Assembly (NCBI GenBank): GCA_036272935.1
Contig: DATAXP010000083.1
Location: forward strand, 1 to 64,000
Source: DATAXP01 sp036272935
GTDB taxonomy: Bacteria; Planctomycetota; Planctomycetia; Pirellulales; PNKZ01
DNA: 64,000 nt
Direction of reading: 5' to 3'
In this document: piece by piece, positions 33,354-42,623 of the stretch
Numbering within the stretch: position 1 is the first letter of the stretch
How the letters are laid out: every line of letters begins with the position of its first letter
The notes under the pieces: generated by a model
What the model was told of the DNA's origin: nothing
Databases searched by the model: none
What the model saw: only the letters and a program-made list of their open reading frames with translations
Translations under genes and position numbers: made by a program

Positions 33354-35825
33354 TCAGTTGCTCCGAACGTTTGGTTTACCCGCCGATGCGGAAGCCGAGC
33401 CTGCGCGCTTGGGCACGTGCTCGCCATCGCCGCGCCGTTGCTGAAACGGCGCACTGGCGACGATCGCCTGAACCAGCGTGCGCAATCGGCCTTGGTCGCC
33501 CTCCATGGCCGATACCAGCGCGTCGACCGTCGTGGCGTCGTAATACTCGACGCCGCGGCCCAGTGCATAGGTTAGCATTTTCTCGGCCAGGCAGCGATAG
33601 AAATCGGTGTGGCGCTGGTTGGCGATCACCCGTTCCAGTTCCCGAGTGTCGGCGAATTTCTCGCCGGTAATCAACTGGCCAGCACTATCGAGCGGCTTGC
33701 CCAGATCCTTGTCGCGCCACTGCCCCAGCACGTTGTACTCTTCGAGCGACAGGCCGATGGGGTCCATGCGGGCGTGGCACGAGGCGCACAGCGGCTTCTC
33801 GCGGTGGACTTCCATCAGTTCGCGCAGCGTGTGCTTGCGCCCTTTGCCGGGGCTGCCTTCGGGAAGCGGCGGGACATCCGGCGGCGGTGGAGCGCTGGGT
33901 GTGCCGAGCAGGTTGTCGAGGACGAACAGGCCTCGCTTCACCGGCGAGGTGAGCGTGGGATTCGAGGTCACCAGCAAGATGCTGCCATGCGTGAGAATGC
34001 CGCCGCGATGATCGTCCTTCGACAGCGGCACCTTGCGCATCTGAAAGCCCTTCACGCCGTCGATGCCATAGAACCTCGCCAACGGTTCGTTCAGGAAGGT
34101 GTAATCGGCGGTGAGCAGCTCGCGGGCACTGCGATTCTCGCGCAGCAGATGGGCGAACAGCAGCTCGGTTTCCTGGGTGAAGGCCCGTCGCACGTTGCGA
34201 TTGAAAATCTTGTTCGCGTCGTCGCTGCTCTTGATGTTTAGGATTTTCCGCGCGTCGACGTTGAACCCGTCGACATCGCGCGTTTGCAGCCATTGGCCGA
34301 CGAAGTTCTCGACGAACCGCTGGCTGCGCTTGTCGCCCAGCATCCGCTCGACCTGCGCGTGCAAGTTCTCGCGCAGCCGATGCTCGCCGGCCAACTTGAA
34401 TAGCTCGTCGTCCGGTAGCGAGCTCCACAGGAAATACGACAACCGCGCGGCCAGCGCGAACTCGTCGAGCGGCACGATCCGCCCCGGGCTGTTCGGCTCG
34501 GCCTGCACCTCGGCGCGGAACAGGAATCGCGGCGAAACCAGGATCGCCATCAGGCCGCGTGCGATTCCTTGCTCGAACGACGCCTTGGGGCGCGGATCGG
34601 CGTCGATCGCCAAGGCCACCAGCCGATCGAGCGCCGCCTCGTCAACGGGGCGGCGGAACGCGCGGTCGGCAAAGTGCCGCAGAATCTTGCGGGCATAGGT
34701 GCGCCGGCCGGCAACGTCGGCCGGTGGGGCACCATCGAAGAACACCCGGCGGAACTCCGGCGGGTACTCGAGCACCGCGCCGTCGAGCGGTCCTTCGATC
34801 TGCACGAAGCGCACGTTCAGGTACAGGCGGTGTTCGTCTTCCATCGGCGGATCGAGCGGCGTCAGCTCGACGACCAACGCATGCTCGCCGGTGGTCAGCT
34901 TGGTGTCGGCCGACAGGACGATCGTGTTGTTGGCGTCCCAACCGACCTGCTGGCTTTTGAGCTGCTGGTCGTCGACCGCGATGCCGACGCGGGCCGTGTT
35001 CGAGCTAGCCTCGTCGCTTCCCACGGCACGCATCTCGAAGCGGAGCCGGTAGCGGCCTGCCTGGCCGATCTTCACGCTTTGCCGCACCTTCGCCGCGTCG
35101 GCGAACGGAATGCGCGACGCGGTGGTCTTGTCTTTCTTGCTCGGCGACTTGAAGCCGTCGGGCGATAGTTTCCGTCGCGGAGGCTTGGGGCCTTCGGGGG
35201 GCACGGCATGGGCGACGATCGACTGCGCCGCCTCAAGGTACTTCTCCATGAGCAGAGGCGAGATGTTCAGCACGTCGCCGATCGTGTCGAAGCCGTAGCC
35301 TGTGTCGTCGGGCGGAAACGATTCGGCAGCGTCGAACTCGACCCCCAGCAGATCGTGCACGGTCGAGGCGTATTCAACCCGGTTCAGCCGCCGCAGCGTG
35401 ACGCGACCGGGATCGGGATGTGCCGCATCGAGCCGGAACACATCGCGTTCGATCCACTTGACGATCGCCTGCCGCTGCTGCTCGCTGGGCTGTGGCTCGT
35501 CGGACGGGGGCATCATCTGGGCCCGCAGGTTGTTCCAGACCGCCAGCCATTGGACGTGCCCTTCACCGCGCCCGCCGGTAGCCGGCAGCTTGGCGATCAG
35601 CGCATCCAGGGCCAGTCCCCCTTCCTGGCCACCGCTGGCGTGGCACTCGTAGCAGTATTGCTTGAGGGCCTGCTGAACCGGCGGTGGCAGCGCCGTGGCT
35701 TGACCGCCGGGACGCGCAGACTTTTCCTCGGCTGCCGCGTCGCCGGCCAGCGCGCCGGCAATCACCGGCAGTAACAGGATTGTCGATCGCAGGCAGGTGG
35801 AAAGCGATCGCGCCCAGGGGTGCAT
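33354..35825 (-). CDS. DUF1592/DUF1588/DUF1585-type exported cytochrome c protein
   Basis: An 823-residue exported protein with one N-terminal haem motif CYECH near residue 60 (QYCYECHASGGQEGGLAL). The domain series DUF1587, DUF1595, DUF1592, DUF1588 and DUF1585 follows. Seen are RLNRVEYASTVHDLLGVEFD, FRRPVDEAALDRLVALA, RLSYFLWSSLPDDELF, GSILLVTSNPTLTSPVKRG and LCASCHARMDPIGLSLEEYN. The last carries a second CxxCH (CASCH). AAAGG lies directly before ATG 35825. It is probably periplasmic and linked in a redox step with DUF1552; the substrate is unknown. Confidence 0.93.
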   Translation of the reverse strand: MHPWARSLSTCLRSTILLLPVIAGALAGDAAAEEKSARPGGQATALPPPVQQALKQYCYECHASGGQEGGLALDALIAKLPATGGRGEGHVQWLAVWNNLRAQMMPPSDEPQPSEQQRQAIVKWIERDVFRLDAAHPDPGRVTLRRLNRVEYASTVHDLLGVEFDAAESFPPDDTGYGFDTIGDVLNISPLLMEKYLEAAQSIVAHAVPPEGPKPPRRKLSPDGFKSPSKKDKTTASRIPFADAAKVRQSVKIGQAGRYRLRFEMRAVGSDEASSNTARVGIAVDDQQLKSQQVGWDANNTIVLSADTKLTTGEHALVVELTPLDPPMEDEHRLYLNVRFVQIEGPLDGAVLEYPPEFRRVFFDGAPPADVAGRRTYARKILRHFADRAFRRPVDEAALDRLVALAIDADPRPKASFEQGIARGLMAILVSPRFLFRAEVQAEPNSPGRIVPLDEFALAARLSYFLWSSLPDDELFKLAGEHRLRENLHAQVERMLGDKRSQRFVENFVGQWLQTRDVDGFNVDARKILNIKSSDDANKIFNRNVRRAFTQETELLFAHLLRENRSARELLTADYTFLNEPLARFYGIDGVKGFQMRKVPLSKDDHRGGILTHGSILLVTSNPTLTSPVKRGLFVLDNLLGTPSAPPPPDVPPLPEGSPGKGRKHTLRELMEVHREKPLCASCHARMDPIGLSLEEYNVLGQWRDKDLGKPLDSAGQLITGEKFADTRELERVIANQRHTDFYRCLAEKMLTYALGRGVEYYDATTVDALVSAMEGDQGRLRTLVQAIVASAPFQQRRGDGEHVPKRAGSASASAGKPNVRSN

Positions 35826-35894
35826 ACCTTTATTCTTGCAGAAACTCGACCGCCTGGCGAGCAAATGATCGAGTTGCTGCCGACCGTCCGATGG

Positions 35895-36806
35895 TTATTT
35901 CGTGGCGGCGGCCGAGGCAGGCGGCGGCGTGAGGTAAGCATCGAGCCGGTTTGCGGCTAGCTCCACTGGCGCGCCGTTGGACGGGATTTCGAAACCCGCC
36001 GTCCACAGGATGCCGTTGGTCAGGAACCGGCGATAGCCTTCCTGGCCGAGGCTCTCGTGCAGGTGCGCGCCGGTGAACGTGAACGATCGTCCGCCGCCGG
36101 GTCGCTTGAACGCCCACGACACGATCGTGTCTTGCTCCGATTCCTGGCCCGAATTCGGCTTCGGCGACGTGGTGCGCAGCAGCGGCGCGATGCCGCGCAT
36201 CTGATCCACGAAACGCAGCCGATACAGCCAGCCGTCGTCGATCTCGAACGGCTCGACGCCGCGGCAGATCGGGTGATCGGGAAACGTCTTGAACTCGGCG
36301 GTCCAGTGTGCCCGCCGCGAGTAATCTTTCTCGAACGCCGCGCCCAGCAGTGCTCGTAGCGTCTCACCCGACGACTTTGGAATGTCGGCCCCTTGATGCA
36401 GCGACACAATGCCAGCGCCGGCATCGGCAAGCTGCCGGACCTGTTGGAGCTTGTCGGCGTCGAGCAACGCATGCTTGTCGCCGCCATCGAAGTAGAACAC
36501 AACCGCCTTGGCCTCGGCGAGCGTTTCGGGCTTTTGCGGCCAATCGAGCGCCAGCAGCGGGAAGGCGCCCGAGGTTTGCCGCACCATGCCGATCAACACC
36601 GCCGAGCCGCCGACGTAATCGTGCTGCCCCGCCTTGAAGAAGTTCGAGCCGGCGATGAACACGATCTTTTTCAGCGCCGGATCGGGACACGGCTGCTCGA
36701 CGGTGATGCCCGCCGGCAGCTCGAGTGCGGGCTCCGCGGCCTTTGCCGGCCACGTTACCAAAAGGAAGCACACGACGATGCATGCTCGACACCCGTGGAA
36801 GTTCAT
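35895..36806 (-). CDS. ThuA-like exported protein
   Basis: A 303-residue protein with a signal peptide (MNFHGCRACIVVCFLLVTWPAKA) and a ThuA/glutamine-amidotransferase-like fold: KKIVFIAGSNFFKAGQHDYVGG, AVVFYFDGGDKHALL, GAGIVSLHQGAD near residue 150, and SWAFKRPGGGRSFTFTGAHLH. Family members are linked to trehalose or other sugar use and are frequent near sugar dehydrogenases in planctomycetes. Its start overlaps the stop of the upstream transporter gene by 4 bp (ATGA), indicating one transcript. A role in sugar breakdown is inferred. Confidence 0.88.
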   Translation of the reverse strand: MNFHGCRACIVVCFLLVTWPAKAAEPALELPAGITVEQPCPDPALKKIVFIAGSNFFKAGQHDYVGGSAVLIGMVRQTSGAFPLLALDWPQKPETLAEAKAVVFYFDGGDKHALLDADKLQQVRQLADAGAGIVSLHQGADIPKSSGETLRALLGAAFEKDYSRRAHWTAEFKTFPDHPICRGVEPFEIDDGWLYRLRFVDQMRGIAPLLRTTSPKPNSGQESEQDTIVSWAFKRPGGGRSFTFTGAHLHESLGQEGYRRFLTNGILWTAGFEIPSNGAPVELAANRLDAYLTPPPASAAATK

Positions 36807-38191
36807 GGCTGTTCGTCCTGAATGTAGGTATGAGGAGTGTAGAACATCGCCACGAAAAGGAAGCTCAATGTCGCGGCGAACATCACCGACAGGAAAAACC
36901 AATAGTACGCCGCGCCTTCCAGGCCGCTGTCGTCCGGGTGGTCGGCAATGTAACGATTCACCTGCGAGACGAAGAAGTTGCCCGCCGCCACGCTCAGCAG
37001 GTAGAGCGCCATGACAAGCGACTTCATGCTTCGCGGCGCCTGCGTGTAAGAGAACTCGAGGAACGTGATCGAGACCATTACTTCCGCGGCCGTCATCAGC
37101 ACGTAGGCCGCGGCCTGCCATGCGACGTGCGGCGCGTCGCCGGCGTCGATTCGCCCTTGCAGCCACGCAACCAGAGCCACCGTGGTAATCGTGATCGTGA
37201 AGCCGATACCGATCTTGCGCAATGGCGTGAGCTTCACCACTCGCGAGAGCGCCGGATAAACAACGTACGTGAACAGCGGAATGAACAGTAGCACCAGGAT
37301 TGGATTGACGGCCTGCATCTGCTCCGGCTTCACCTGCCAGCCGAAGACGTCGCGATTCATGGCCTTAGCTTGTGTCACCCAGCGCGAATGGGTCTGGTCG
37401 AATTGGGCCCAGAAGAAGGCCACGCACAGGTACAGCGGCACCAGGCGTGCGATGGCTCCGAGCCCCTGCGGGCTGCTGATCTCGCTGAAGAAACGCCGAC
37501 CCGCCGGCGGGATGTGCACGAACTTCTTGCGGCCCGCCCAGAACGTGAAGGCGGCAACGGCCATCAGGATTCCCGGCACTCCGAAGGCCACGTGATATCC
37601 GAGTTTCTCGCGCAGTTCAGGGATGAGATACGTGGCGATCGCCGACCCGAAGTTGATCGAAAAGTAGAACCAGCCGAACACTTTTTCCAGTAAGTGCTGG
37701 TTCGACTCGCCGAACTGGTCGCCGACGTTCGCCGACACGCACGGTTTGATGCCGCCCGCGCCGATGGCAATCAGTGACAGGCCGATCACCAGGCCGGTCC
37801 GCGTCTCGTCAAAGGCCAGCGCGGCATGCCCCAGGCAATAGAACAACGACAGCCAGAAGATCGTGCGATATTTTCCGAGCAGCGTCTCGGCCAGCAGGGC
37901 GCCTCCCAGCGGAAGGAAGTAGCAGGCGGTCATGAAATTGTGCAGCCACTCCGTGGCGCGGGCCTCGGACATGACGTCCACGTTTCCGGCCGCGTCGAGT
38001 AGTCCTTCGGTCATGAACACTTGCAGGATGGCGAGCATGCCATAGTAGCTGAACCGCTCGGCGGCCTCGTTGCCGACGATGTACGGAATGCCTGGGGGCA
38101 TCGTGGTGCGCGGCTCGGGGGCAATGCGGTAGCCGCTGCGCGGATCGATGCCGGCATCGCTGTTGGCCGACGGACTACGAAGTTCACTCAT
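36803..38191 (-). CDS. POT-family proton-dependent oligopeptide transporter
   Basis: A 462-residue transporter of the POT/PTR family with about 12 membrane segments. The N-terminal motif ERFSYYGM near residue 45 carries the E-x-x-E-R/F-x-Y-Y-G proton-binding signature in the form NEAAERFSYYG. The second signature FYFSINFGS lies near residue 190. These proteins import di- and tripeptides with protons. ATG 38191 (MSELRSPS) is the first good start. Coupled with the ThuA-like gene by overlap. Confidence 0.92.
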   Translation of the reverse strand: MSELRSPSANSDAGIDPRSGYRIAPEPRTTMPPGIPYIVGNEAAERFSYYGMLAILQVFMTEGLLDAAGNVDVMSEARATEWLHNFMTACYFLPLGGALLAETLLGKYRTIFWLSLFYCLGHAALAFDETRTGLVIGLSLIAIGAGGIKPCVSANVGDQFGESNQHLLEKVFGWFYFSINFGSAIATYLIPELREKLGYHVAFGVPGILMAVAAFTFWAGRKKFVHIPPAGRRFFSEISSPQGLGAIARLVPLYLCVAFFWAQFDQTHSRWVTQAKAMNRDVFGWQVKPEQMQAVNPILVLLFIPLFTYVVYPALSRVVKLTPLRKIGIGFTITITTVALVAWLQGRIDAGDAPHVAWQAAAYVLMTAAEVMVSITFLEFSYTQAPRSMKSLVMALYLLSVAAGNFFVSQVNRYIADHPDDSGLEGAAYYWFFLSVMFAATLSFLFVAMFYTPHTYIQDEQP

Positions 38192-38441
38192 ATTCGATTG
38201 CAGGATGCTCACAGGATGGGTCGCGGCGTCCCCATCGTAACGGCAACGACGAGAGCCGGCGATGGGGGCCACATCGCTCGGCTCCCGTCATTCCGAAAAC
38301 ATCGCAGCCGACATATAATCGGCATAACGACCTGCCATGCCGAACCACGCCCGGCGATCGCGCGTCTAGTGGGTTGGTCCCTCGCCCTGCGACCGCCCTT
38401 GCTCGAACACTCCTACCGCCCCGGCGTGCCTGCCTGTGTCA

Positions 38442-39728
38442 ATGCTCTCGGCCAACCAACGCCCGCCACCGACGCCGCACACGCCGCGTGTCGCTGCCTC
38501 GTCGGCAATTGCCTCGTCGGCGATTGCTTCGTCGGCGATTGCTTCGTTGGCGGCTGCCGAGCCCAGTGCCTTCAACGCTCCGTTCTGGCTCACGTATGTC
38601 GCCAACACTTCGATGATGACGGCGGTGAGCCTGCTGTATCGCTACTCCGACTTCGTGCGCGGCCTGGGGGGCGATGAGCTGCAATTAGGTTTGATCGTTG
38701 GCGCCGGAATGGTTGGCAGCTTGGCGATGCGCACGTTCCAAGGCGTTGGCATCGACACCCACGGCGCACGGAAAATCTGGATCGGATCGGCGGCGCTGGT
38801 GATCGCGTGTTGCTTCGCCCATTTGACGCTGACCACCGCCAACGGCCCGGCGATCTTCCTGGTACGCATCGCCACGCAGAGCGGCATCGCGGGGTTTTTC
38901 GGAGCCACCATCTCGTTCGTCTCGGGCCGGGCACCGCAGATGCGCGTGGTCGAAGTGGTCGGCACGCTGGGCACTTCGGGATTCATCGGCACCGTGCTGG
39001 GCACCGAGCTCGGCGATTGGTTGCTCGGGGCCGATAACACGCCGTCGCGGATGTTCATGCTGGCCGGCTCGGTGGCGTGCGTGTCGCTGGCGTGCGGATG
39101 GTTGGCCCGCGACGGCGTATTGCGCCGGCCGCGACGCAACCGGCCGCCGTGGTTCTGGCTGGTCGCGCGCTACCATCCCGGTGCGCTGATGCTGATGGGC
39201 GTGTCGGCCGGCTTCGGGCTGAGCATTCCGACGGTCTACGTCCGCCCGTTCACTGAAGACTTGGGCATCGAAAGCATCGGCTGGTTCTTCGTGCCGTACA
39301 TGACGATCGCGTTTGGCTCGCGCCTGGCGCTGCGCGGTCTGCCGGCGGCGCTAGGGTTGCGAGCCATGGCTGCGGCTGGGGGCGCGTCGTTGGCCGCCGG
39401 AATGCTCACGATGCTGGTCGTGCGGCAAGGCTGGCACTTGTTGCTGCCGGCGGTGTTCATGGGCGTCGGTCATGCGATCATGTTTCCGACGGTCGTCGCT
39501 GGAGGCGGCGCCGCGTTTCCAGCGCGCTACCGCGGTCTGGGCACGACCTTCATGCTCGCGATGTTCGACCTGGGAGGCTTCTTGGCCTACGTGAGCGTCG
39601 GCGCGATGGTCGTCGGCGCCAAGCATCTTGGTCTGCCGGCGTATCACACGATGTTCGCTCTCGTGGCCGGATTGCTCGGCATCGCGGCCGGCGTGTACAT
39701 CTGGATGACGCGGGTCCGGAAAGTTTAG
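38442..39728 (+). CDS. MFS transporter with short tandem repeat in the N-terminal tail
   Basis: A 428-residue major facilitator protein with about 12 hydrophobic segments from residue 45 onward (FWLTYVANTSMMTAVSLLYRY first). Positive loops such as RVATQS-like and GSRLALRGLP stretches link the helices. The first 45 residues are a low-complexity tail with the repeat (SSAIA)n encoded by 15 bp units at 38501-38550. ATG 38442 is used; GTG 38436 is possible. The substrate is unknown; the closest type is exporter-like MFS_1 proteins. It is divergent from the POT gene across 250 bp. Confidence 0.85.
   Translation: MLSANQRPPPTPHTPRVAASSAIASSAIASSAIASLAAAEPSAFNAPFWLTYVANTSMMTAVSLLYRYSDFVRGLGGDELQLGLIVGAGMVGSLAMRTFQGVGIDTHGARKIWIGSAALVIACCFAHLTLTTANGPAIFLVRIATQSGIAGFFGATISFVSGRAPQMRVVEVVGTLGTSGFIGTVLGTELGDWLLGADNTPSRMFMLAGSVACVSLACGWLARDGVLRRPRRNRPPWFWLVARYHPGALMLMGVSAGFGLSIPTVYVRPFTEDLGIESIGWFFVPYMTIAFGSRLALRGLPAALGLRAMAAAGGASLAAGMLTMLVVRQGWHLLLPAVFMGVGHAIMFPTVVAGGGAAFPARYRGLGTTFMLAMFDLGGFLAYVSVGAMVVGAKHLGLPAYHTMFALVAGLLGIAAGVYIWMTRVRKV
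38501..38550 (+). repeat. 15 bp tandem repeat inside the MFS gene
   Basis: Three consecutive 15 bp units, GTCGGCGATTGCTTC with small changes (38501, 38516, 38531), then a partial fourth. The units encode SSAIA repeats and keep frame, so copy-number change would alter only the length of the N-terminal tail. Confidence 0.85.
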
Positions 39729-39851
39729 AGCCTATCCGAAAACCGCGTGGGGCAGGCATTCCTGCCTGCCTTCGGTATCCATTTTTCCCGGCAGACAGGA
39801 ATGTCTGCCCCACGCGACGAACGGGTTGGCAGGCGGTTCTTGGATAGGCTC
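39728..39851. mobile_element. 124 bp MITE-like inverted-repeat element
   Basis: Ends are GAGCCTATCC and its reverse complement GGATAGGCTC. Just inside these, AACCGC and GCGGTT, and then GTGGGGCAGGCATTCCTGCC with its diverged partner, pair across the element. One arm has an extra stretch of about 19 bp. The first base overlaps the last base of the MFS stop codon. No transposase is nearby. It has the shape of a non-autonomous mobile repeat, with possible fold-back in RNA. Confidence 0.7.
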
Positions 39852-39880
39852 TTCGCCGGCTCGCTTGCGAGCCGCGTTTG

Positions 39881-40792
39881 CTACTCGACCAGCACGCTGC
39901 CGATCAACGGGGCCCCCGCCGCCCGCAGCCGCTCGGCAAGTGCCTTGCCGGCAGCCATCGAGAGTCGCCTCGGCACGACGGCCAGGCAGACGCCGTCGCA
40001 GCACGCCATCCATCGCCACGCGGACGGCATGTCGACGTGCCCGAGGTGCAGTACCACGTATTGAAACTTCGCGCACAACCCTTCGAGGGCTTCACGCAGG
40101 CCGGTTGCCGTCGGCTCCTGTCCCTGCGGCGGACGCAGGTGCACACGGCTCAAGCCGGCGACACGCGTCGCGGAAGCTGCCGTGCTCCAGGCTCGGGCAT
40201 CGTCGGCCCAGGTGATCCATGCGGCTTCAGGCGAAGCCGCCGTTGTTGAAGAGCCCTTCGACGAAGTCGCTTCGATCTCGCCGATGACGACCGACACCTG
40301 TTCCAACTCGGCGATTTTCGTCGCCAGGCGAAGTGCGACCGTCGCCCCATCGCATGCCGCATCGGTTGCGACTACGGCGATGCTGCGCGCCTGCCCGGGA
40401 CCAAAGCGTTGCACCAGTTCGCGGGCCACGCCGCGATAGGCGGCCGCGGTCGCCGTGTCGGGGAAAATATTGATCGTCGGAGCTGGCTTGGGCGCAGCGG
40501 CGTCATCATCCTCGAGCAGCGGTACGATAACGTCCGCGGGCAGGATGTCCTCAGGCAGCGCCGCCGGGACCGCCACGTCCGACGGCTCGTCGAGTTCCAA
40601 CGCCGCCAGCTCGGCTAGTTGCTCGGCGGCAAGCTCGAGTGCTTCGAGCGATGGAATCTCAACGGGTGACGAATGCTGGTGTGACCCGTGCTGTACCGAT
40701 GCGTCGCTTGCCGGCGTCGCGAAATCGCCGGCGCGTGCCGCTGCCGGAAACTCGCGATCGATCCGCCGGATTGCGTCGAGCAGGTGGCTCAT
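39881..40792 (-). CDS. ParA/tyrosine-kinase-like protein without a Walker A motif
   Basis: A 303-residue protein. The first 110 residues are acidic and variable. The rest has the layout of a MinD/BY-kinase ATPase: a central strand SIAVVATDAACDGATVALRLATKIAEL where the P-loop should be, YVVLHLGHVDMPSAW near residue 240, and a final VPRRLSMAAGKALAERLRAAGAPLIGSVL typical of the C-terminal helix and strand. The P-loop lysine and GxxGxGKS/T consensus are absent (TDAACDGATV). GGGAG is 6 bp before the ATG. It follows the ExeA-like gene by 10 bp. By position it would be the tyrosine-kinase partner of the chain-length protein, but it is probably inactive. Confidence 0.7.
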   Translation of the reverse strand: MSHLLDAIRRIDREFPAAARAGDFATPASDASVQHGSHQHSSPVEIPSLEALELAAEQLAELAALELDEPSDVAVPAALPEDILPADVIVPLLEDDDAAAPKPAPTINIFPDTATAAAYRGVARELVQRFGPGQARSIAVVATDAACDGATVALRLATKIAELEQVSVVIGEIEATSSKGSSTTAASPEAAWITWADDARAWSTAASATRVAGLSRVHLRPPQGQEPTATGLREALEGLCAKFQYVVLHLGHVDMPSAWRWMACCDGVCLAVVPRRLSMAAGKALAERLRAAGAPLIGSVLVE

Positions 40793-40802
40793 GGCGTGCT
40801 CC

Positions 40803-42335
40803 CTAGCCGCGGCGTAACGATGCGAAGAGTTGTCCGAACTCTTGCCGGCGCACCTCGGGCGAGGCCGCCGGGTGCTGCGGGGCCGGTGGATCTTCTTCGA
40901 TGATCATCACATCGTCGTCGGCTGCTGCCAGATCGTCGGGCAGCCGCGGTGGCAGCTCGTTGGCCGCGGGACGCCCCGGTTCGTCGACACGCAGTTGATT
41001 CTGCTCGAGCTTGATCGTGGTCATTGCGCCCAGACCGGCTTCTTCGGCATCGACGGTCGAGGCAGGATCGGCCGTCGACTTCGAAGGCGCGTTCTTGCTG
41101 GTGGCTTTCGATGGCACGAAGGCTCGTTCGAGAAACGGTTCGAGCATTGCCGAAAGGGCATTGCCCTCGTCGCTCTGCACCCGTTCGCGGATCGGCAACG
41201 AACGCTCGATCGACGCATAGCGGTCGAAGATCACCTCTTCGTCGGCGAATCGCTCGGCAAACGGATCGACCGGCCCGCCGAAGAACAATTCCGCTTCGGG
41301 CACCTTCGTCTTGCGCGGGGCGAAGTCTTCTTCTAGCTCGCCGCTGCCGCTGGGCATTGGATGGGTGAACGACGCACGTTGGGCCGGCGACGATTTGTTC
41401 GGGGCCGGTGGGGCGTCTTCCCCCGTCGCCGGTTCTGCCCGCAGCTCGCCGAACTCGACGACGTTGTCGACCTTGTCGCCCTGCGTGGCAAGCGCCTCGA
41501 GGCGCGATTGCTCGTTCCACGGGGCCGGCAACTGTTGCAAGTCGGCCCAGGCTTCTTCGATGCCCCGCGCGTCGACCCGCTGCCGATCGCCGGCAAAGGC
41601 CAGCATCAACGCATGGTCGCAAAGTTGGTTTACCAGCCGCGGAATGCCGTCGGTCGCAAAGTGGACCGCCGACAGGGCATCGTCCATAAACGGTAGTTCC
41701 CCCTGGCATCCAGAGGTGGCAAACTGAGCGCGAATGTACCCGACAGTCTCCGACGGGCTCATCGACTGCAAATAGCAGCGTGCCGTCAGTCGCTGGCTGA
41801 GCGAAGCGAGCTTTGGACTGGCGAGGCGCTCTTCGAGGGCCGGACTGCCGGCTAGCACCAGGCGCACTCGCGGCTGACCGTCACGCACCACGTTCGTGAT
41901 CATCCGCACTTCTTCCATCAGCCGTGTCGGCAGCGCGTGGGCCTCGTCGATCAACAGCAGCAAGCCGCTCGATGAGCCTTCGTAGGGCGAAAGATGGTCG
42001 AGCAGCGTCAGCCGCAACTCGCCTTCTTCCATGCCTCGATACGGCAGCCCCAACTCGAACAGGATCGCTTGCAGCAGCGCTCGGCGCGTGGCCAGATGGC
42101 TGTTCAGCAGCAAGGCCACCGAGAACTGCGGCTTGAACTGCTCGGCCAACAGGTGCAGCAGCAGCGTCTTGCCGCAGCCCGAAGGACCGGCGAACATCCC
42201 TGCCCCCTCGGCCCGTTCGATGCACCGCGACAGCACCTGCCGGCTCGACTCGATGCTCTCGGCCGGAAAGTAACACTCCGCCGCCGGGGTGGCGGCGAAG
42301 GGGCGATGCTTCAGGCGGAAAAAGTCTTCGTACAT
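40803..42335 (-). CDS. ExeA/GspA-like AAA secretion ATPase
   Basis: A 510-residue ATPase. It begins MYEDFFRLKHRPFAATPA, the family start, supported by GGAG 8 bp upstream. Walker A is GPSGCGKT near residue 50, Walker B is LLLLIDEAHALP near 130 and the sensor region is RLVLAGSPALEERLAS near 165. The AAA core ends near residue 270. A Glu/Pro-rich, poorly conserved tail of about 240 residues follows. In exosortase-linked exopolysaccharide loci such an ATPase accompanies a chain-length determinant and a tyrosine kinase; the gene order here fits that scheme. Confidence 0.85.
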   Translation of the reverse strand: MYEDFFRLKHRPFAATPAAECYFPAESIESSRQVLSRCIERAEGAGMFAGPSGCGKTLLLHLLAEQFKPQFSVALLLNSHLATRRALLQAILFELGLPYRGMEEGELRLTLLDHLSPYEGSSSGLLLLIDEAHALPTRLMEEVRMITNVVRDGQPRVRLVLAGSPALEERLASPKLASLSQRLTARCYLQSMSPSETVGYIRAQFATSGCQGELPFMDDALSAVHFATDGIPRLVNQLCDHALMLAFAGDRQRVDARGIEEAWADLQQLPAPWNEQSRLEALATQGDKVDNVVEFGELRAEPATGEDAPPAPNKSSPAQRASFTHPMPSGSGELEEDFAPRKTKVPEAELFFGGPVDPFAERFADEEVIFDRYASIERSLPIRERVQSDEGNALSAMLEPFLERAFVPSKATSKNAPSKSTADPASTVDAEEAGLGAMTTIKLEQNQLRVDEPGRPAANELPPRLPDDLAAADDDVMIIEEDPPAPQHPAASPEVRRQEFGQLFASLRRG

Positions 42336-42481
42336 TCCCAGCTCCACGACCCTTGGCAAAGCTCATCCCGTCATCACGGCTTCGCGCGCCGCGACCTGGG
42401 CAGTTCGACGCACGTTCGTTTCATTCGGCACAATGCCGCTGGCGGCTGCACTATCGACGGCGCAAATCGACCGTGCGCGCA

Positions 42482-42613
42482 GCTAGCAGGCTTGTCGAAG
42501 AATGAGAGCTGCTTCTTGTGGGAGGCGATTCCCATCGCCGATCGCAGTCGGCGAAAGGATTCGCCTCCCACAGTCCGGATCCGCACGCGGCAATTCTGCA
42601 ACAGCTTGCTGGC
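42482..42613. mobile_element. MITE-like palindromic element inside the exopolysaccharide-like operon
   Basis: The inner arms TGTGGGAGGCGA and TCGCCTCCCACA (42517-42572) pair perfectly around ATCGCCGATCGCAGTCGGCGA-type sequence. Outer ends GCTAGCAGGCT and AGCTTGCTGGC pair imperfectly, giving about 130 bp in all. It lies between the chain-length gene (stop 42624) and the ExeA-like gene (start 42335) and can fold as one long hairpin in the transcript. Confidence 0.65.
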
Positions 42614-42623
42614 ACCGCCGGCG

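Noticed and set aside
38501..38550. Short repeated units considered as a CRISPR array
   Set aside because: The units are 15 bp, directly adjacent without spacers and in a coding frame.
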